Source: Chelonoidis abingdonii
Taxonomy: Eukaryota > Chordata > Testudines > Testudinidae
NCBI RefSeq assembly: GCF_003597395.2
Contig: NC_133771.1
Coordinates: 125,728,942-125,792,941 of the forward strand
Direction: 5' to 3'
Length of the DNA stretch: 64,000 nucleotides
Shown here: positions 1 to 9,924 of the stretch, piece by piece
How the letters are laid out: the number at the start of each line of letters is the position of its first letter
Numbering within the stretch: position 1 is the stretch's first letter
The notes under the pieces: model-generated
Database searches by the model: none
What the model was told of the DNA's origin: nothing
The model's input: the letters and a program-made list of their open reading frames with translations, nothing else
Translations under genes and position numbers: made by a program

Positions 1-308
1 NNNNNNNNNNNNNNNNNNNNNNNNNNNNNNNNNNNNNNNNNNNNNNNNNNNNNNNNNNNNNNNNNNNNNNNNNNNNNNNNNNNNNNNNNNNNNNNNNNNN
101 NNNNNNNNNNNNNNNNNNNNNNNNNNNNNNNNNNNNNNNNNNNNNNNNNNNNNNNNNNNNNNNNNNNNNNNNNNNNNNNNNNNNNNNNNNNNNNNNNNNN
201 NNNNNNNNNNNNNNNNNNNNNNNNNNNNNNNNNNNNNNNNNNNNNNNNNNNNNNNNNNNNNNNNNNNNNNNNNNNNNNNNNNNNNNNNNNNNNNNNNNNN
301 NNNNNNNN
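1..308. other. Assembly gap (run of N)
   Basis: All bases are N, so the window starts inside or at the edge of a scaffold gap. Nothing can be said about its content. Confidence 0.99.
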
Positions 309-457
309 CCAATGCAAATCTTTCCACACCCTTTGAAATTCTTGGAATTCTTTCCACACTCCCTACAATTCACCCTCAGATGTCAGGGTAGCACTCTTCC
401 TGACTCTGCTTACATCAGTTTGGGCCTCTCAAATATTTAGTGGGTGCCTGGCACAAC

Positions 458-1290
458 CTTTAGAGGACTTAGAGAGGTCAACCTTTAAACAGAAGTTGTG
501 ACATACCCTTAAATATAGTGATGGTGCCACACCTTTGTTATAATAATAGACACAGTCCCCGCCCCACCAAAGACCCCACAGTCCAAGTGAATTGGCAGCT
601 TTGTGCAGAATTTGTGCCTGGATAGATGTGCACTGGCAGAGCTGAGGGTGCAGGGAGGGTTGTGGGGGCTTGTTCTTAACTTATCCTTAGTTATGTTAAC
701 TGAAAGGAGAGGTCACAGCCATTAATCTCAATGAGGTCTGTGATTCATCCAGTCATTAGTACCTCTCTGTTTACCTGTACAAGGCAGAAGAAGAAAAACA
801 GTTTTTATGGGAGATCTGTAACTTCAGATTCAGTCAAATGACCCCAAATTTGGATCACTAATGCTACCCCATGCCCCCATGAGATGCACCGTATTTCAAA
901 GCAATCTGATGAACCATATGGATTTTATGAGAGTCAAGCTTTAAAGTACATTAAGAGATGGGAATGGAAAGCCTCTAGCCATTTTTTTGCATTGAGACCA
1001 TGTTGACCAGCATCACATCAATAGTCTGGTTTGTCATAAAAAAAAGCACCTGGAAACTTTTTGAAAAATGGCTATTATTTCTGCGCTTAAATCACTGCCA
1101 ACCCCATGTTCAAAGACCCCCAAATTTGGGTCACTAATCCTACACTGCATCTTCCTGAAGCCCACCAAATTTCAAAGGACTCCAGCTAAGCATGTCAATT
1201 TTAGAGGACTTAGAAATGTGAACATTTAAACAGAAATTGTGACACAACCTTAGGCATAGCGGTGCTGCCGCACTGCTACAATACGCTGTT
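458..1290 (+). repeat. Diverged internal repeats of unknown family
   Basis: Two motifs occur twice each. The segment around 465-530 (core TTTAGAGGACTTAGA, then TTTAAACAGAA) recurs at 1200-1275. The segment at 839-910 (core CCAAATTTGG, then TCACTAATGCTACC) recurs at 1114-1190. In the right-hand copy the two motifs are contiguous, while in the left-hand part they are about 300 bases apart and in the other order. This suggests two or three overlapping fragments of one dispersed repeat. I do not recognise the family and see no coding capacity. Confidence 0.5.
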
Positions 1291-1590
1291 TTGATCTGAA
1301 TAACGCTGGCAGCATGTCAGATTGGGGTGGCAGGGGCGAGCTGGTTGTTAATTTGGTCATGAGCAGCTGATATTTTATTAGCTACCAATCTTGCATTTAA
1401 TAATATGATCCCAGGACTGCAATCTTTGTCCAGCAACATTGCAGCTTTTTGAGAGTTAATGATAGGCGAAGGCAGTATTCAGACTACACATTCTGGGATA
1501 GTTCCTCTGTTGGCGTAAACTGGAATAGCTCCATCAAAGCCAACAGAACTATGCCAATTTACAGCAGCTGAGGATTTGGATCCTTGATTT

Positions 1591-3399
1591 TTATTTACAT
1601 TGAATGCACGCTGTCCTGCTGCCTTGTTTTCCTCTACTCCTTATCGTAGGGATTGAGGAACCCAGAGTCTCATAGCTGAACCCCCCTCCCTCCCTGAATG
1701 GCATCCATAGTGCTAGCACTCCACAGCACTGTTCCACCTTCTTAACCACCATGGACTGGCCATGAACTGAATGCCAGAACAGAGACCTGCAGGGCAGGCT
1801 GCAAACCCCACTGGTACAAGTCCCACACCTCCATTCAGCAGGGAGAGGACAAAAGCACAAGCCAGCTTGTTAAATGAAAAGGGAAGGATTCTCGTTAGCA
1901 GGCTGGCATTCTACAGAGATGGACTCAGCGCTGACAGGCACTTTCCAGAACTTCTGTCAGATTGTTGTACAATGTGCAATGAATCTTTCCTACCCTCCTA
2001 TTGCTTTGAGCAGGGCCCTCAATCACTTCAGCGAAGAGACTACAGTCATATGCGAAAAATATGTTTGCTTGACTTCCTGCTGAGGTGCAGGCATGGGTGG
2101 GTAGTGGGAACCCATTTAAAACAAACATCATATCATAGCTTTCTGTTCAACAGTAGTATACATCTCATTTCCTTGTGAGTTCCTATGACATGTCGCCTCA
2201 GATGATATTTCGTTATGGATGGAAATAAGGTAAGAAATAAGCTGTGCAAAAGGATGTCCACGCTAAGCTGGACAGTAACCTCTAATGTAGCACCCAAAAG
2301 AAGCTGGAAAAAAAGGCAGGCCAAGGTGGAATTTAAGCCACTGAAGCTGGAATTCTCATTATTTTCACTGGATCATTTTCAAGAAAATCTGAGTTAGGTG
2401 GAACTATTCTCAGCTGGCTGGATTGCAGGTTGTCTGGTTAGGAGGCACAGGGACTCCAAGATGAATCACCTGTCTGCGTACTGTTTTTGTCTTCAAGGGC
2501 TCAGCATGAGGCTGATATGGTTTGGCTGCAGGCCTCTATGCATTCTCGGAAATTACTGTTTATTTTCAGAAAAAGAGGATAGTAAAAGGAAATTGAAGCT
2601 AGTTCTGAATGTGGCTGCCTACTTATGAAGCAGTGAGTCACCTATAGCACAGGTGCGCTATGGTCTACACTGGCTGCCCATGAGTTTCTAGCTGGAACTC
2701 AAGGTGTTGGATTTAACCTAAAAAGCCTGAAGTGGTTTGAGACTTGGTTACTAGCGAGACCACTTCTCTTCCTGTGCAGTACTGTCATATTTGGGATCAT
2801 TGGACTGGAAGCTGGAGTCTCCTTGGTTTAAATGGGCTGGGGGAAGGGACATACTCTCCATGCAGATCCCTTGACTTTAGAACTTGCTTCCCCACCTTGG
2901 TTCACTAGATTCCAGACACACTGAAAAGCCCGACTTTTCATACAGGCATTTGGGAGCAGATGGATTGATGGGTTATGGCCAGGTCTCTACACGCACTCTT
3001 GTCTTGTTTCCACTGCTTCTAATCTTGTGCCAGAGTTCATGTCTGAAAATTCAGTTTTTCCCATGGCCAGAGCCCCTCCATGCAGGCTGCTTCATGTTTG
3101 TAGGCACTGCTTTGTGGTCCTTTTAGTCTCACTGTGCGTTATGGACCCTCCTAGACAAATTCTTGCCACCATGCTTCCTATACTGAGTGCTGGGTAATAA
3201 CATGAGAGAACTCCATGTTATCTGGTGGGAAAATGGAACTTCCCTCCTGCAAAAAAATTGACTTTTGGAGAGGAAAAAGACATCCCTAGTCAGGACAAAA
3301 TGTAAAAAATTCATACAATTTTACAGGAGTAAAAATCATGAAAAAATCCATGTTGGAGGAACCAAAATGGAATTTTTCTGGCTTACTCCTTGGGCAGCT
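1591..3399. other. No gene; one weak LINE-like remnant
   Basis: No supported gene. Around 2670-2760 the + strand reads, with stop codons, like the conserved C-terminal stretch of L2-type LINE reverse transcriptases (a tryptophan-leucine-proline group followed by a tyrosine/threonine-lysine-alanine group). The match is short and degenerate. The remaining short open frames have no domain, no repeats and no splice context. Confidence 0.35.
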
Positions 3400-3553
3400 A
3401 GCTGGCTCCCTGCTTCTTCATGCAGCTGCCTCCCCAGCTGTCCAAGCCTTTTTTCTTGCATTCTTTCCTGGGAGAGGGCTGAGAGAGAGAAAGTTTCCCC
3501 TCACACTGCCTTTCTTTATCACTTAGGTAGCACATGGTAAGGACATGGTGCAG

Positions 3554-3600
3554 GGGACAATGGCGCAATGGAGAACATCTCTGACTACAAGTTAAATCTA
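3554..3600 (+). pseudogene. tRNA-Arg-like relic, 3' part lost
   Basis: The stretch begins GGGACAATGGCGCAATGG and continues to TCTGACTAC, which matches the acceptor stem, D arm with A box, and anticodon stem of vertebrate tRNA-Arg(ACG). The match fades after the anticodon, and the sequence then becomes the reverse complement of a tRNA-Gly relic. This fits a deletion joining two neighbouring tRNA genes. It is not functional. Confidence 0.6.
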
Positions 3601-3647
3601 GACTTCCAGCGTGGCAAACAAGAATTCTACTGCTGAACCACCAACAC
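3590..3647 (-). pseudogene. tRNA-Gly(GCC)-like relic
   Basis: On the - strand the sequence reads GTGTTGGTGGTTCAGCAGTA, then GAATTCTTGTTTGCCACGC, a close match to vertebrate tRNA-Gly. The GCC anticodon is kept in the TTTGCCACG context. The T arm is degraded and the 3' acceptor strand is missing. The A-box region is the best preserved part. It is a pseudogene. Confidence 0.7.
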
Positions 3648-3814
3648 CTTCCTCAGCCTGTTCCTTAACAACGGCAACCAGACCATGCGCTTTCCACCAA
3701 TGGCTTCAGCCAACACCAACCAGGTCCTTCTGCCTCTTTCTGAGGCCTGTTCTATCCTTCATGGCAGCTGAAGGGGGCATCTCCAGTGTGGCACCAGCAG
3801 GCAGGTGGCCCTTT

Positions 3815-4018
3815 GTTTCTGCAGTGTAGAGTGACCAGATGTCCTGATTTTATAGGGACAGTCCCGATTTTTGGGTCTTTTTCTTATATAGGCTCCTATT
3901 ACGCCCCACCCTTGTCCCGATTTTTCACACTTGCAGTCTGGTCACCCTACTGTAGTGTAGCAGTTATCACATTCACCTCACACACAAAAGATCCACAGTT
4001 TAAAGCCAAGCAGAAACA
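3815..4018 (+). pseudogene. tRNA-Val(CAC)-like relic split by a MITE
   Basis: GTTTCTGCAGTG at 3815-3826 and TAGCAGTTATCACATTCACC onward from 3958 together make an almost complete tRNA-Val(CAC): D arm, a preserved CAC anticodon at 3979-3981, T arm and acceptor strand ending near AGAAACA at 4018. The two parts are separated by a 123-bp transposon plus its 8-bp target duplication. Removing the insert restores a continuous 73-nt tRNA shape. Most differences from the functional tRNA are C to T or G to A at CpG sites, and the B box (AGTTTAAAG) is degraded. The relic should be inactive. Confidence 0.75.
3827..3949. mobile_element. hAT-type MITE inserted in a tRNA-Val relic
   Basis: Terminal inverted repeats TAGAGTGACCAGATG and CAGTCTGGTCACCCTA bound a 123-bp near-palindromic element. 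It is flanked by an 8-bp target duplication, CTGCAGTG at 3819-3826 and CTGTAGTG at 3950-3957, with one mismatch. Eight-base duplications and this end structure are typical of hAT elements. It has no coding capacity. Confidence 0.8.
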
Positions 4019-4275
4019 GCCCTGCTCTCGCTTCTGACAAGGCTGAGAAAGGCAGGCTTTGACAAAGTGCACAGACAATCTCTAGCCACTCACTGCCCAG
4101 CTGTGGAATTGCATCTTCCCTGTTCCTCGCCTTTGCCTGCCACTGTCTTTCTTCTTGCATTCTCTCCTCATCTTCTGGGAGAGGAAAGCAGGGTTGAGAG
4201 AGAAGATCTCTCCTCATGCTGTCTTTCCTCATCACTTAGGCAGCTCGACTGTCACAGGAGAAAGGTCCAGACACA

Positions 4276-4348
4276 GGGCCAGTGGTACAATAGGGAATGC
4301 ATCTAACTATGGATCAAGAGAGTGCAGGTTTGCCTCCTGCCTGGAGTG
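4276..4348 (+). pseudogene. tRNA-Arg-like relic, anticodon ACG to ATG
   Basis: A complete 73-nt tRNA-Arg(ACG)-shaped sequence: GGGCCAGTGGTACAATAG, CTAACTATGGATCA in the anticodon arm, and GCAGGTTTGCCTCCTGC in the T arm. The anticodon at 4309-4311 reads ATG where ACG is expected, as expected from CpG deamination. The B box GGTTTGCCTCC keeps partial agreement. It looks like the least damaged relic in the cluster but is probably inactive. Confidence 0.7.
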
Positions 4349-4695
4349 TGGTGTGAACCTGTGCCCTGCCCTGCTTATGTGGCAGCACAGATTGAGCTCC
4401 CTTTAGACCTCTTTCAAGCAAAGGCAAGCCCATTGCACTCTTCAAGGGGCCACTAACAGAAAGGACCACACAAGTGAAGCTCTCACCAGGGGATGAAAGC
4501 ACAACAGAACACTTCTCAGCAAGCAGCCCCTTGCCACTGCTTCTCAAAAAGGAAGGAAGGGGCAAAGAGCATCAGCACCCTGACAAGAGATTCCCTCAAG
4601 CAGTTCAGCACATAAAGTACACCTTGAAGCTTAGCATTTTAGTATGATAGAGAAACTTGCAAGCCAGCAACATCCACAGCAAAACAGCAAGCTGC

Positions 4696-4766
4696 TGTAT
4701 CGGACAGGAATCAAACCTGGGCCTCCTACATAACTGATGAGAAGTCTGCCACTGAACCACCAGTGC
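4696..4766 (-). pseudogene. tRNA-Gly-like relic
   Basis: On the - strand the sequence starts GCACTGGTGGTTCAGTGGCA and has the T arm CCCAGGTTTGATTCCTG, giving a 71-nt tRNA-Gly shape with good A and B boxes. The anticodon loop is altered (CAGTTAT where CTGCCAC is expected), so decoding identity is lost. It is the counterpart of the relic at 3590-3647 in the other copy of the unit. Confidence 0.7.
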
Positions 4767-4820
4767 CCTACTCAGCCTTTTCCTCAATAAGTACAACCTG
4801 ACTATGCCCAGGAAGCCAGC

Positions 4821-5540
4821 TGCTCAGGGTGCTGTGGACGCTGGGAGCTCTAGAAGCCTTGGCACCCAAACTCCCTGCCAAGCAGGCTACCAAGGAGCTG
4901 GGAGCCCAGGAAGCTCACCAGGCCAGCAGCTAGGGAGCTTAGGAGCCAGGCATCCGTTCTGCCTGACTCCCTGCCTGGTTTCTATCACAAGTTTTGACAG
5001 AATCAACATTTCGGCTGTGTCACAACAGCATTTTCTGATGGAGCACTTTTCCACTTGGGAATTTCTGATCAGCTCTACTTTGAACTGAACCAGCTCTTTC
5101 TTCAATCAGCTATTTACAGAGCTGCTCCCACTGCAGTTGGCCAAATTCCAAACTCTGGTGTCCCGTCCAAACATTTCCCTCCCGCAACTCAAGATTCTCC
5201 CTCCAGGTTCCATGGAAGTTGCTAAAGAGAATTTTATGTGGCAATTCAGTTAATATGCTAATAGTGATGTAAGTAGGGTCTGAATGAGCTCTTCCCTGAC
5301 ATCTAGTGATGCACTGGGGGAAAAAGCATTAAGAACAGACCATGCATAGACACACCTACTCTGCCTAGGTGCGCAGCATGATGGAGCTGCTTTTCTAAAA
5401 TGATCAATTTTGACTGTTTGAGGTTACAAATCACTCTAGTATTTGAATGCAGAGGTAATGAAATGTTGTTGTCCTTATTGTGCAAGTACTGGGCAGCAGA
5501 ACCGTGTTTTGTAGGCCCTGATTGAGGGGCTCACCTTAAA
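4821..5540. other. No gene seen
   Basis: 4830-4960 is rich in the words GGAGC, CCAAG and CAGG and may be a short degenerate repeat. 4985-5090 contains AACATTTC..CACAACAGCATTTTCTGATGG, which resembles a dispersed reptile repeat that I cannot name. No supported open frame. Confidence 0.3.
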
Positions 5541-6280
5541 GTGAACTTCACTTGCTAGGCAGGGTCTAGGGATGCCAAAACCTAGTGATGATGGGAGCGG
5601 GTGAGGACAGGTGTTCCTACCTGTTGGTGTGTGAACTCTGCCTAAAGAGTCCTATACACCATTAGACCTGCTTCCTCCAGCATTTAATGACAGAGCTGAA
5701 TAGACTCAATTGAGAGTCCTTATTTCTGGTTGGTGATTCCTAGAGCTGACATCACTGCTGACCATGTCTAGGAGCTAAGATTTAGATCTTGTGTAGGGAT
5801 AGTGAAAGACATCATGGAGCCTTCACTGGCTGTGAGGTTCCCCACTCCCTGCTGAAATCACTGAGAGCTGGGTTAAGTGGCAGAACCTCAGAACATGATG
5901 TTGCGGGGGCAGCAACAGCTGTGGTTAGAGGCAGTAGAGAAGCAACAACAACAGTGGGCCAGCAGCAGCAGAGGAACAGCGGCAGCTGGTTGCCAGTTGC
6001 AGAGGCAGCAGCAGAAGCGTTGCTCGATGCCCCCTCCTCCCCAGGGTGGGAGGTGAACTCTGTGAATGCCCCTCTGAACTCTGAGTCTTCACTAACCAAG
6101 GACAGCCAACTGTGAGTGGGGTGCAGCAGAAGGAGATGGGAGTGATGAGTTAAAGGGAAATTTGTTGGACTTTCATGCCACCAGGTGGGAAACTGAGGCA
6201 AAGGACACTGTGAGGCCAGGTTTGCTTATGGTCACATGCTTGTCAATATGATAGTGGTATTTTCCCAGACTAATGTTTGG
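5541..6280 (+). repeat. GCA/CAA-rich dispersed-repeat candidate
   Basis: 5900-6030 is rich in GCA, CAG and CAA triplets (CAGCAACAGC, CAACAACAACAG, CAGCAGCAGC) and is followed by a 3' segment, GTGAGTGGGGTGCAGCAG..GAAACTGAGGCAAAGG, ending shortly before the element at 6288. The overlapping open frames at 5789-6115 (+) and 5812-6201 (-) reflect triplet composition rather than a gene. It may be part of a retroelement leader or LTR, but I could not find its ends. Confidence 0.3.
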
Positions 6281-6287
6281 TTCCCTT

Positions 6288-7881
6288 TGTCATAACCAGA
6301 TGGTTAAGGGTTAATGTCTCTTTTATCTGTAAAGGGTTAACTAGCTCAGTAAACCTGGAACACCTGACCAGAGGACCAATCAGGAGACAAGATACTTTCA
6401 AATCTCAGTGGAGGGAAGCCTTTGTCTGTGCTTTTTGGTTTTTTTTTTTCCATGTCTTGCTTGTGGTCTTCTTCTTTGATTTGTTTCTCTGCATCCAGTC
6501 TTGCCCGTTCCTTGGAACTCATTGTAGCTGCTTTCTTAGGTTGGTTGCCCCCTGTGCTGTTCAGTGCCTGAAATGCTGCAGCTCAGGGTTGTTTGGCAAC
6601 AGAGTCCCTCTAACACTTCCTAGCTAGCTTTTGTCCAACGAGTTAGAAGAAACAAAACCACTTTCATTTGCAAATGTGTTTTGCTGGTGTTTGCTGACTC
6701 ACAGTTGGAGTCCCTTTGTTTAACAAAGATTCTTGTTAAACCCTAATGCCTCTTCCTTGAGGCTGTCTTTCTGAGCCAGAAAGGAGAAAAGGGAAAAAAA
6801 TGGTTTTTCTGGCTGTATTTTAAACCCCACCCCCCTTGCCTGCTTACAAACAGCTAGCAGAGAGAAAAGAAAAAAAAATAATCCTACTGGCTTTTGCTTG
6901 CCTTTCTATCTATCCCACACACTGCACACCAGGTCAAGGTATGATTTCCCACTCTGAACCTTAGCATCCAAAAGATGGGATACCTGTATGAACCCCTCTA
7001 AGCTTAATTACTAGCTTAGAAATGATAGAGCTGCCACTACCCAAAAATATAGTGATTTGGGACACTTTCTGGCCCCAAAACCTTCCCTGGGGACCCCAAG
7101 ACCCAAAACCCCTTGGGTCTCACAACAAAGGGAAATAAATCATGCCCTCCTTCCTTCTTCCTCCCAGATTCTCCCCTTCCTGGGTAACACTGGGAGATCC
7201 CTGTGATTCAACTCCTTGAATCTTAAAACAGAGAGGAAATTCACCTTCCCCAACTTCTCTCCCCCTCCCAGACTTTCCCTGAGAGACAGACAGTAATCCT
7301 AACACAGAGAGAAATCAGGCTTTTCCTCCCCCCTTCTCCTCCTTTCTCCCCACCAATGTCCTGTGTATTTCAGACTCCCTCCCCTTGGGTCTCACGACAA
7401 GAATAGAAAAAAAATCAGTTCTTAAAAAGAAAACTTTAATAAAAGAAGAAAAACGTAGGACAAAGTTGTCTCGTAAAATCAAGATGAGGAAAATGTTACA
7501 GGGTCTTATTATAGACACTTGAGAGAATCGCTCCCCCCAGCACAATACAAGTGCAGGCAAACGAAGATCAATGCCTTCGCAGCAAATACACATTTGCATA
7601 ACAAGAAAACAATCAAAAGATAAAACATCTTTCTAACTGGTATTACTAAATTGCAGAGAGCTATTTCAGAAAAGTGGAGAGTTCTGTATACATGTCTGGT
7701 CCTCTCGAACCCAGAGAGAACAAAAAATACCGCCTAAAAGCCAGACAATGCTTCCTTCCACCGAGATTTGAAAGTATCTTGTCTCCTGATTGGTCCTCTG
7801 GTCAGGTGTTCCAGGTTTACTGAGCTAGTTAACCCTTTACAGGTAAAAGAGACATTAACCCTTAACCATCTGTTTATGACA
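6288..7881. mobile_element. TG...CA element with 145-bp inverted ends
   Basis: The first about 145 bases (TGTCATAACCAGATGGTTAA...) recur almost perfectly as the reverse complement of the last 145, ending TCTGTTTATGACA. The whole is flanked by a 5-bp direct repeat CCCTT at 6283-6287 and 7882-7886. Bases from about 6940 to the right end are homologous, segment by segment, to the whole element at 57950-58866, including the CTGAACCTTAG and CCCCAAAACCTTCCCTGGG blocks. The left 650 bases share only the terminal 145. No transposase or reverse transcriptase frame is visible, so it is non-autonomous. The class is unresolved: TG/CA ends with 5-bp duplications suit an LTR, whereas long inverted ends suit a DNA transposon. 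Confidence 0.8.
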
Positions 7882-9924
7882 CCCTTCCCCTTTTAATAAA
7901 AGTTCTCATTTGTTATACACAGACTCAGTGCTTGCAAGTGGGGAAGTATTGCCTCTTAGAGGCACCCAGGTTTTCACAGATTACTGAGATGGAGCTTGAG
8001 CTGGTTCTGTTTTGTATTTTTTAAGAGGAACCCCTAGATGTTGAACCTGGCCCTTGCTGCTGCCGACTCCATCCGGCAGAAGAGTTACAGGTAGAAGTTT
8101 TGTACTGGACATGTTATTTGATAATCTGTAAAGCACCAAGAGTGTGAGCTGGATGGTGTAAAATATAAAATAAAATAAAATAAAATAAAATGAATACACT
8201 GCATAGAACAAGCCTTCACTGGCAGGGGATGGACGAGGTAACATCTTAGAGCTTTTTCATCACTAATGCCATTGAAATCTGTAAAGGCAGTCACTGGAAG
8301 TACTGTTCACCAATCTGTAGGCAGCATGGAGTATTCAGATAACTGTAGCAGCCTCTAGCAATGTGTTAAAATGGCACAGTGCTGTGGATATCCATAGGGC
8401 TTTGCAGCAGCAAAATACACATAAGACCAGTACCCTGACCTGAAGAGTTTACAGCCAAACACTTGTTAGAATCCATCATGAGCTTTTCATTGCTTATCAT
8501 AGGTGCAATTTGCCCCTATACAGAGGGCCAGCAGAAGGCCCCATTTTAATCTCTGCTAATTCCTATTTCAAAGATTTAAGCAGTGCTTAAGTCTTGAGCT
8601 GGGGGGTCTCTGCACAGGGGTGAATTTCACCCTGAAAAAGCAAACTGATAAAGAACTCAAAATATTCCGATGGCAAAATAAACCTAAACAACAGGAAAAT
8701 GAGGGACAACGGCAACTAAAATTGAAACACAGAGAAAAACACTGAAAAGCCATTGAATTACTATCATTACCAATGTAAGATGTCTTTTAGCAATCATCTA
8801 TTGGACATCTCAGGCACCCCCACCACCCTCCCAGCATCAGCCGAAGCCAAGTGACGTCAGGTGAATTTCTATTCACTTCAGTGGGCTTTGGATCAGATCC
8901 ATAACATAACCAAACTAAAAATTACTTGCACAATAGTCAACCATCCCCAGATAGTGCCTGTATGAATTCAAGGAAATCCATTTTATATATATTGTTGTCT
9001 CCTTTACCAACACCACCTCCCCTTAAAGACTGTGAGGTGTTCACACTATGGTAATGAGGGCCATGTAAGTATGATGATTAGACAGATAGTGTAATTGTTG
9101 CCTGAATCTCTGGAGGTATCTGTTCTTTCCCTGTCTACATTCCCTGAGAACGGAATAGTGAAGGTTAGTGCAAACAGACCTCTGAGAGTAGGGTTATTGT
9201 GTTATAATTTTAAATATGTCAGAGGGTCATTCTGTCCCAAAACGACCAAGCAAGATTTAGTAATGGTCTATCACAGTGGCAGCATAATTTACCTAGCAGG
9301 TAATTTTTTCCTTGATAAATGGTTATTTAACGGTAGCCAGGATAAAACAATTGATTGGCTAAAATGTAACATAATGGGGATTTTATTTAAACCAGAACAA
9401 ATGGAACTGGATTCCACCTACTTACAATAACATTAAATCAATGAAGAAAATATACAATAAAAAAATTAACAGTTCAAACATACACACAGTCTATAATTTA
9501 CTGTCAGTGTACTTTATTAAATTTAATCCCCTAAATAAAGAAATATATCTATACACACGGGCTATTATCTTATAGGTTATTAATTAATTATTATTATTAT
9601 TATTTCAATGTTCCCCTTTCTCCAGCTCTCTCAGTGAGTGCTATCTAACCCCCAAGTCAATCTTTGAGTCTCAAGCAACTCTTGTGACTTCCTGAAGAGA
9701 TGGGCCCAACTTCAGTGGTGCTTGCTTCCAGGGGTGAACATTAGACCAGACTCCTGGGATCTGAAGGACCCTCTGGCTCTCTGGAACCACAGAAATCAAT
9801 GATAGGAGACAACCTGAGCCAATGATCAGGCACAAACATATGCTCAGGAACATATCAAACATGAATTAACTTGACCAACCAGTCTTAAACTGCAGGGGCC
9901 CTCTACTGCACATCTGTCTGTCGT
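7882..9924. other. No gene; short simple repeats
   Basis: A (TAAAA)n tract lies at about 8160-8192 and an (ATT)n tract at about 9583-9605. The 111-codon frame at 9095-9430 begins at a TTG and shows no domain, splice context or repeat match that I recognise. Nothing else is supported. Confidence 0.4.

Larger units (their letters stand above)
3400..4820 (+). repeat. Decayed, duplicated tRNA-containing unit
   Basis: Two diverged copies of one unit can be aligned by eye: 3400-3720 and 4130-4820. Both carry a pyrimidine-rich lead-in, the words TCATCACTTAGG or TTATCACTTAGG, a tRNA-Arg-like sequence on + and a tRNA-Gly-like sequence on -, then a shared tail (CTCAGCC..TTCCT). In the first copy about 345 bases between the Arg-like and Gly-like parts are missing, so the two tRNA relics run into each other. 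A tRNA-Val-like relic lies between the copies. Individual tRNA relics are listed separately. Confidence 0.65.

Noticed and set aside
5789..6201. Glutamine/alanine-rich frames on + and -
   Set aside because: Explained by GCA/CAA triplet repeats; both strands are open, which is a compositional effect.
9095..9430. 111-codon frame on +
   Set aside because: Starts at TTG, no recognisable motif, no splice sites in a sensible place. I could not tell it from chance.
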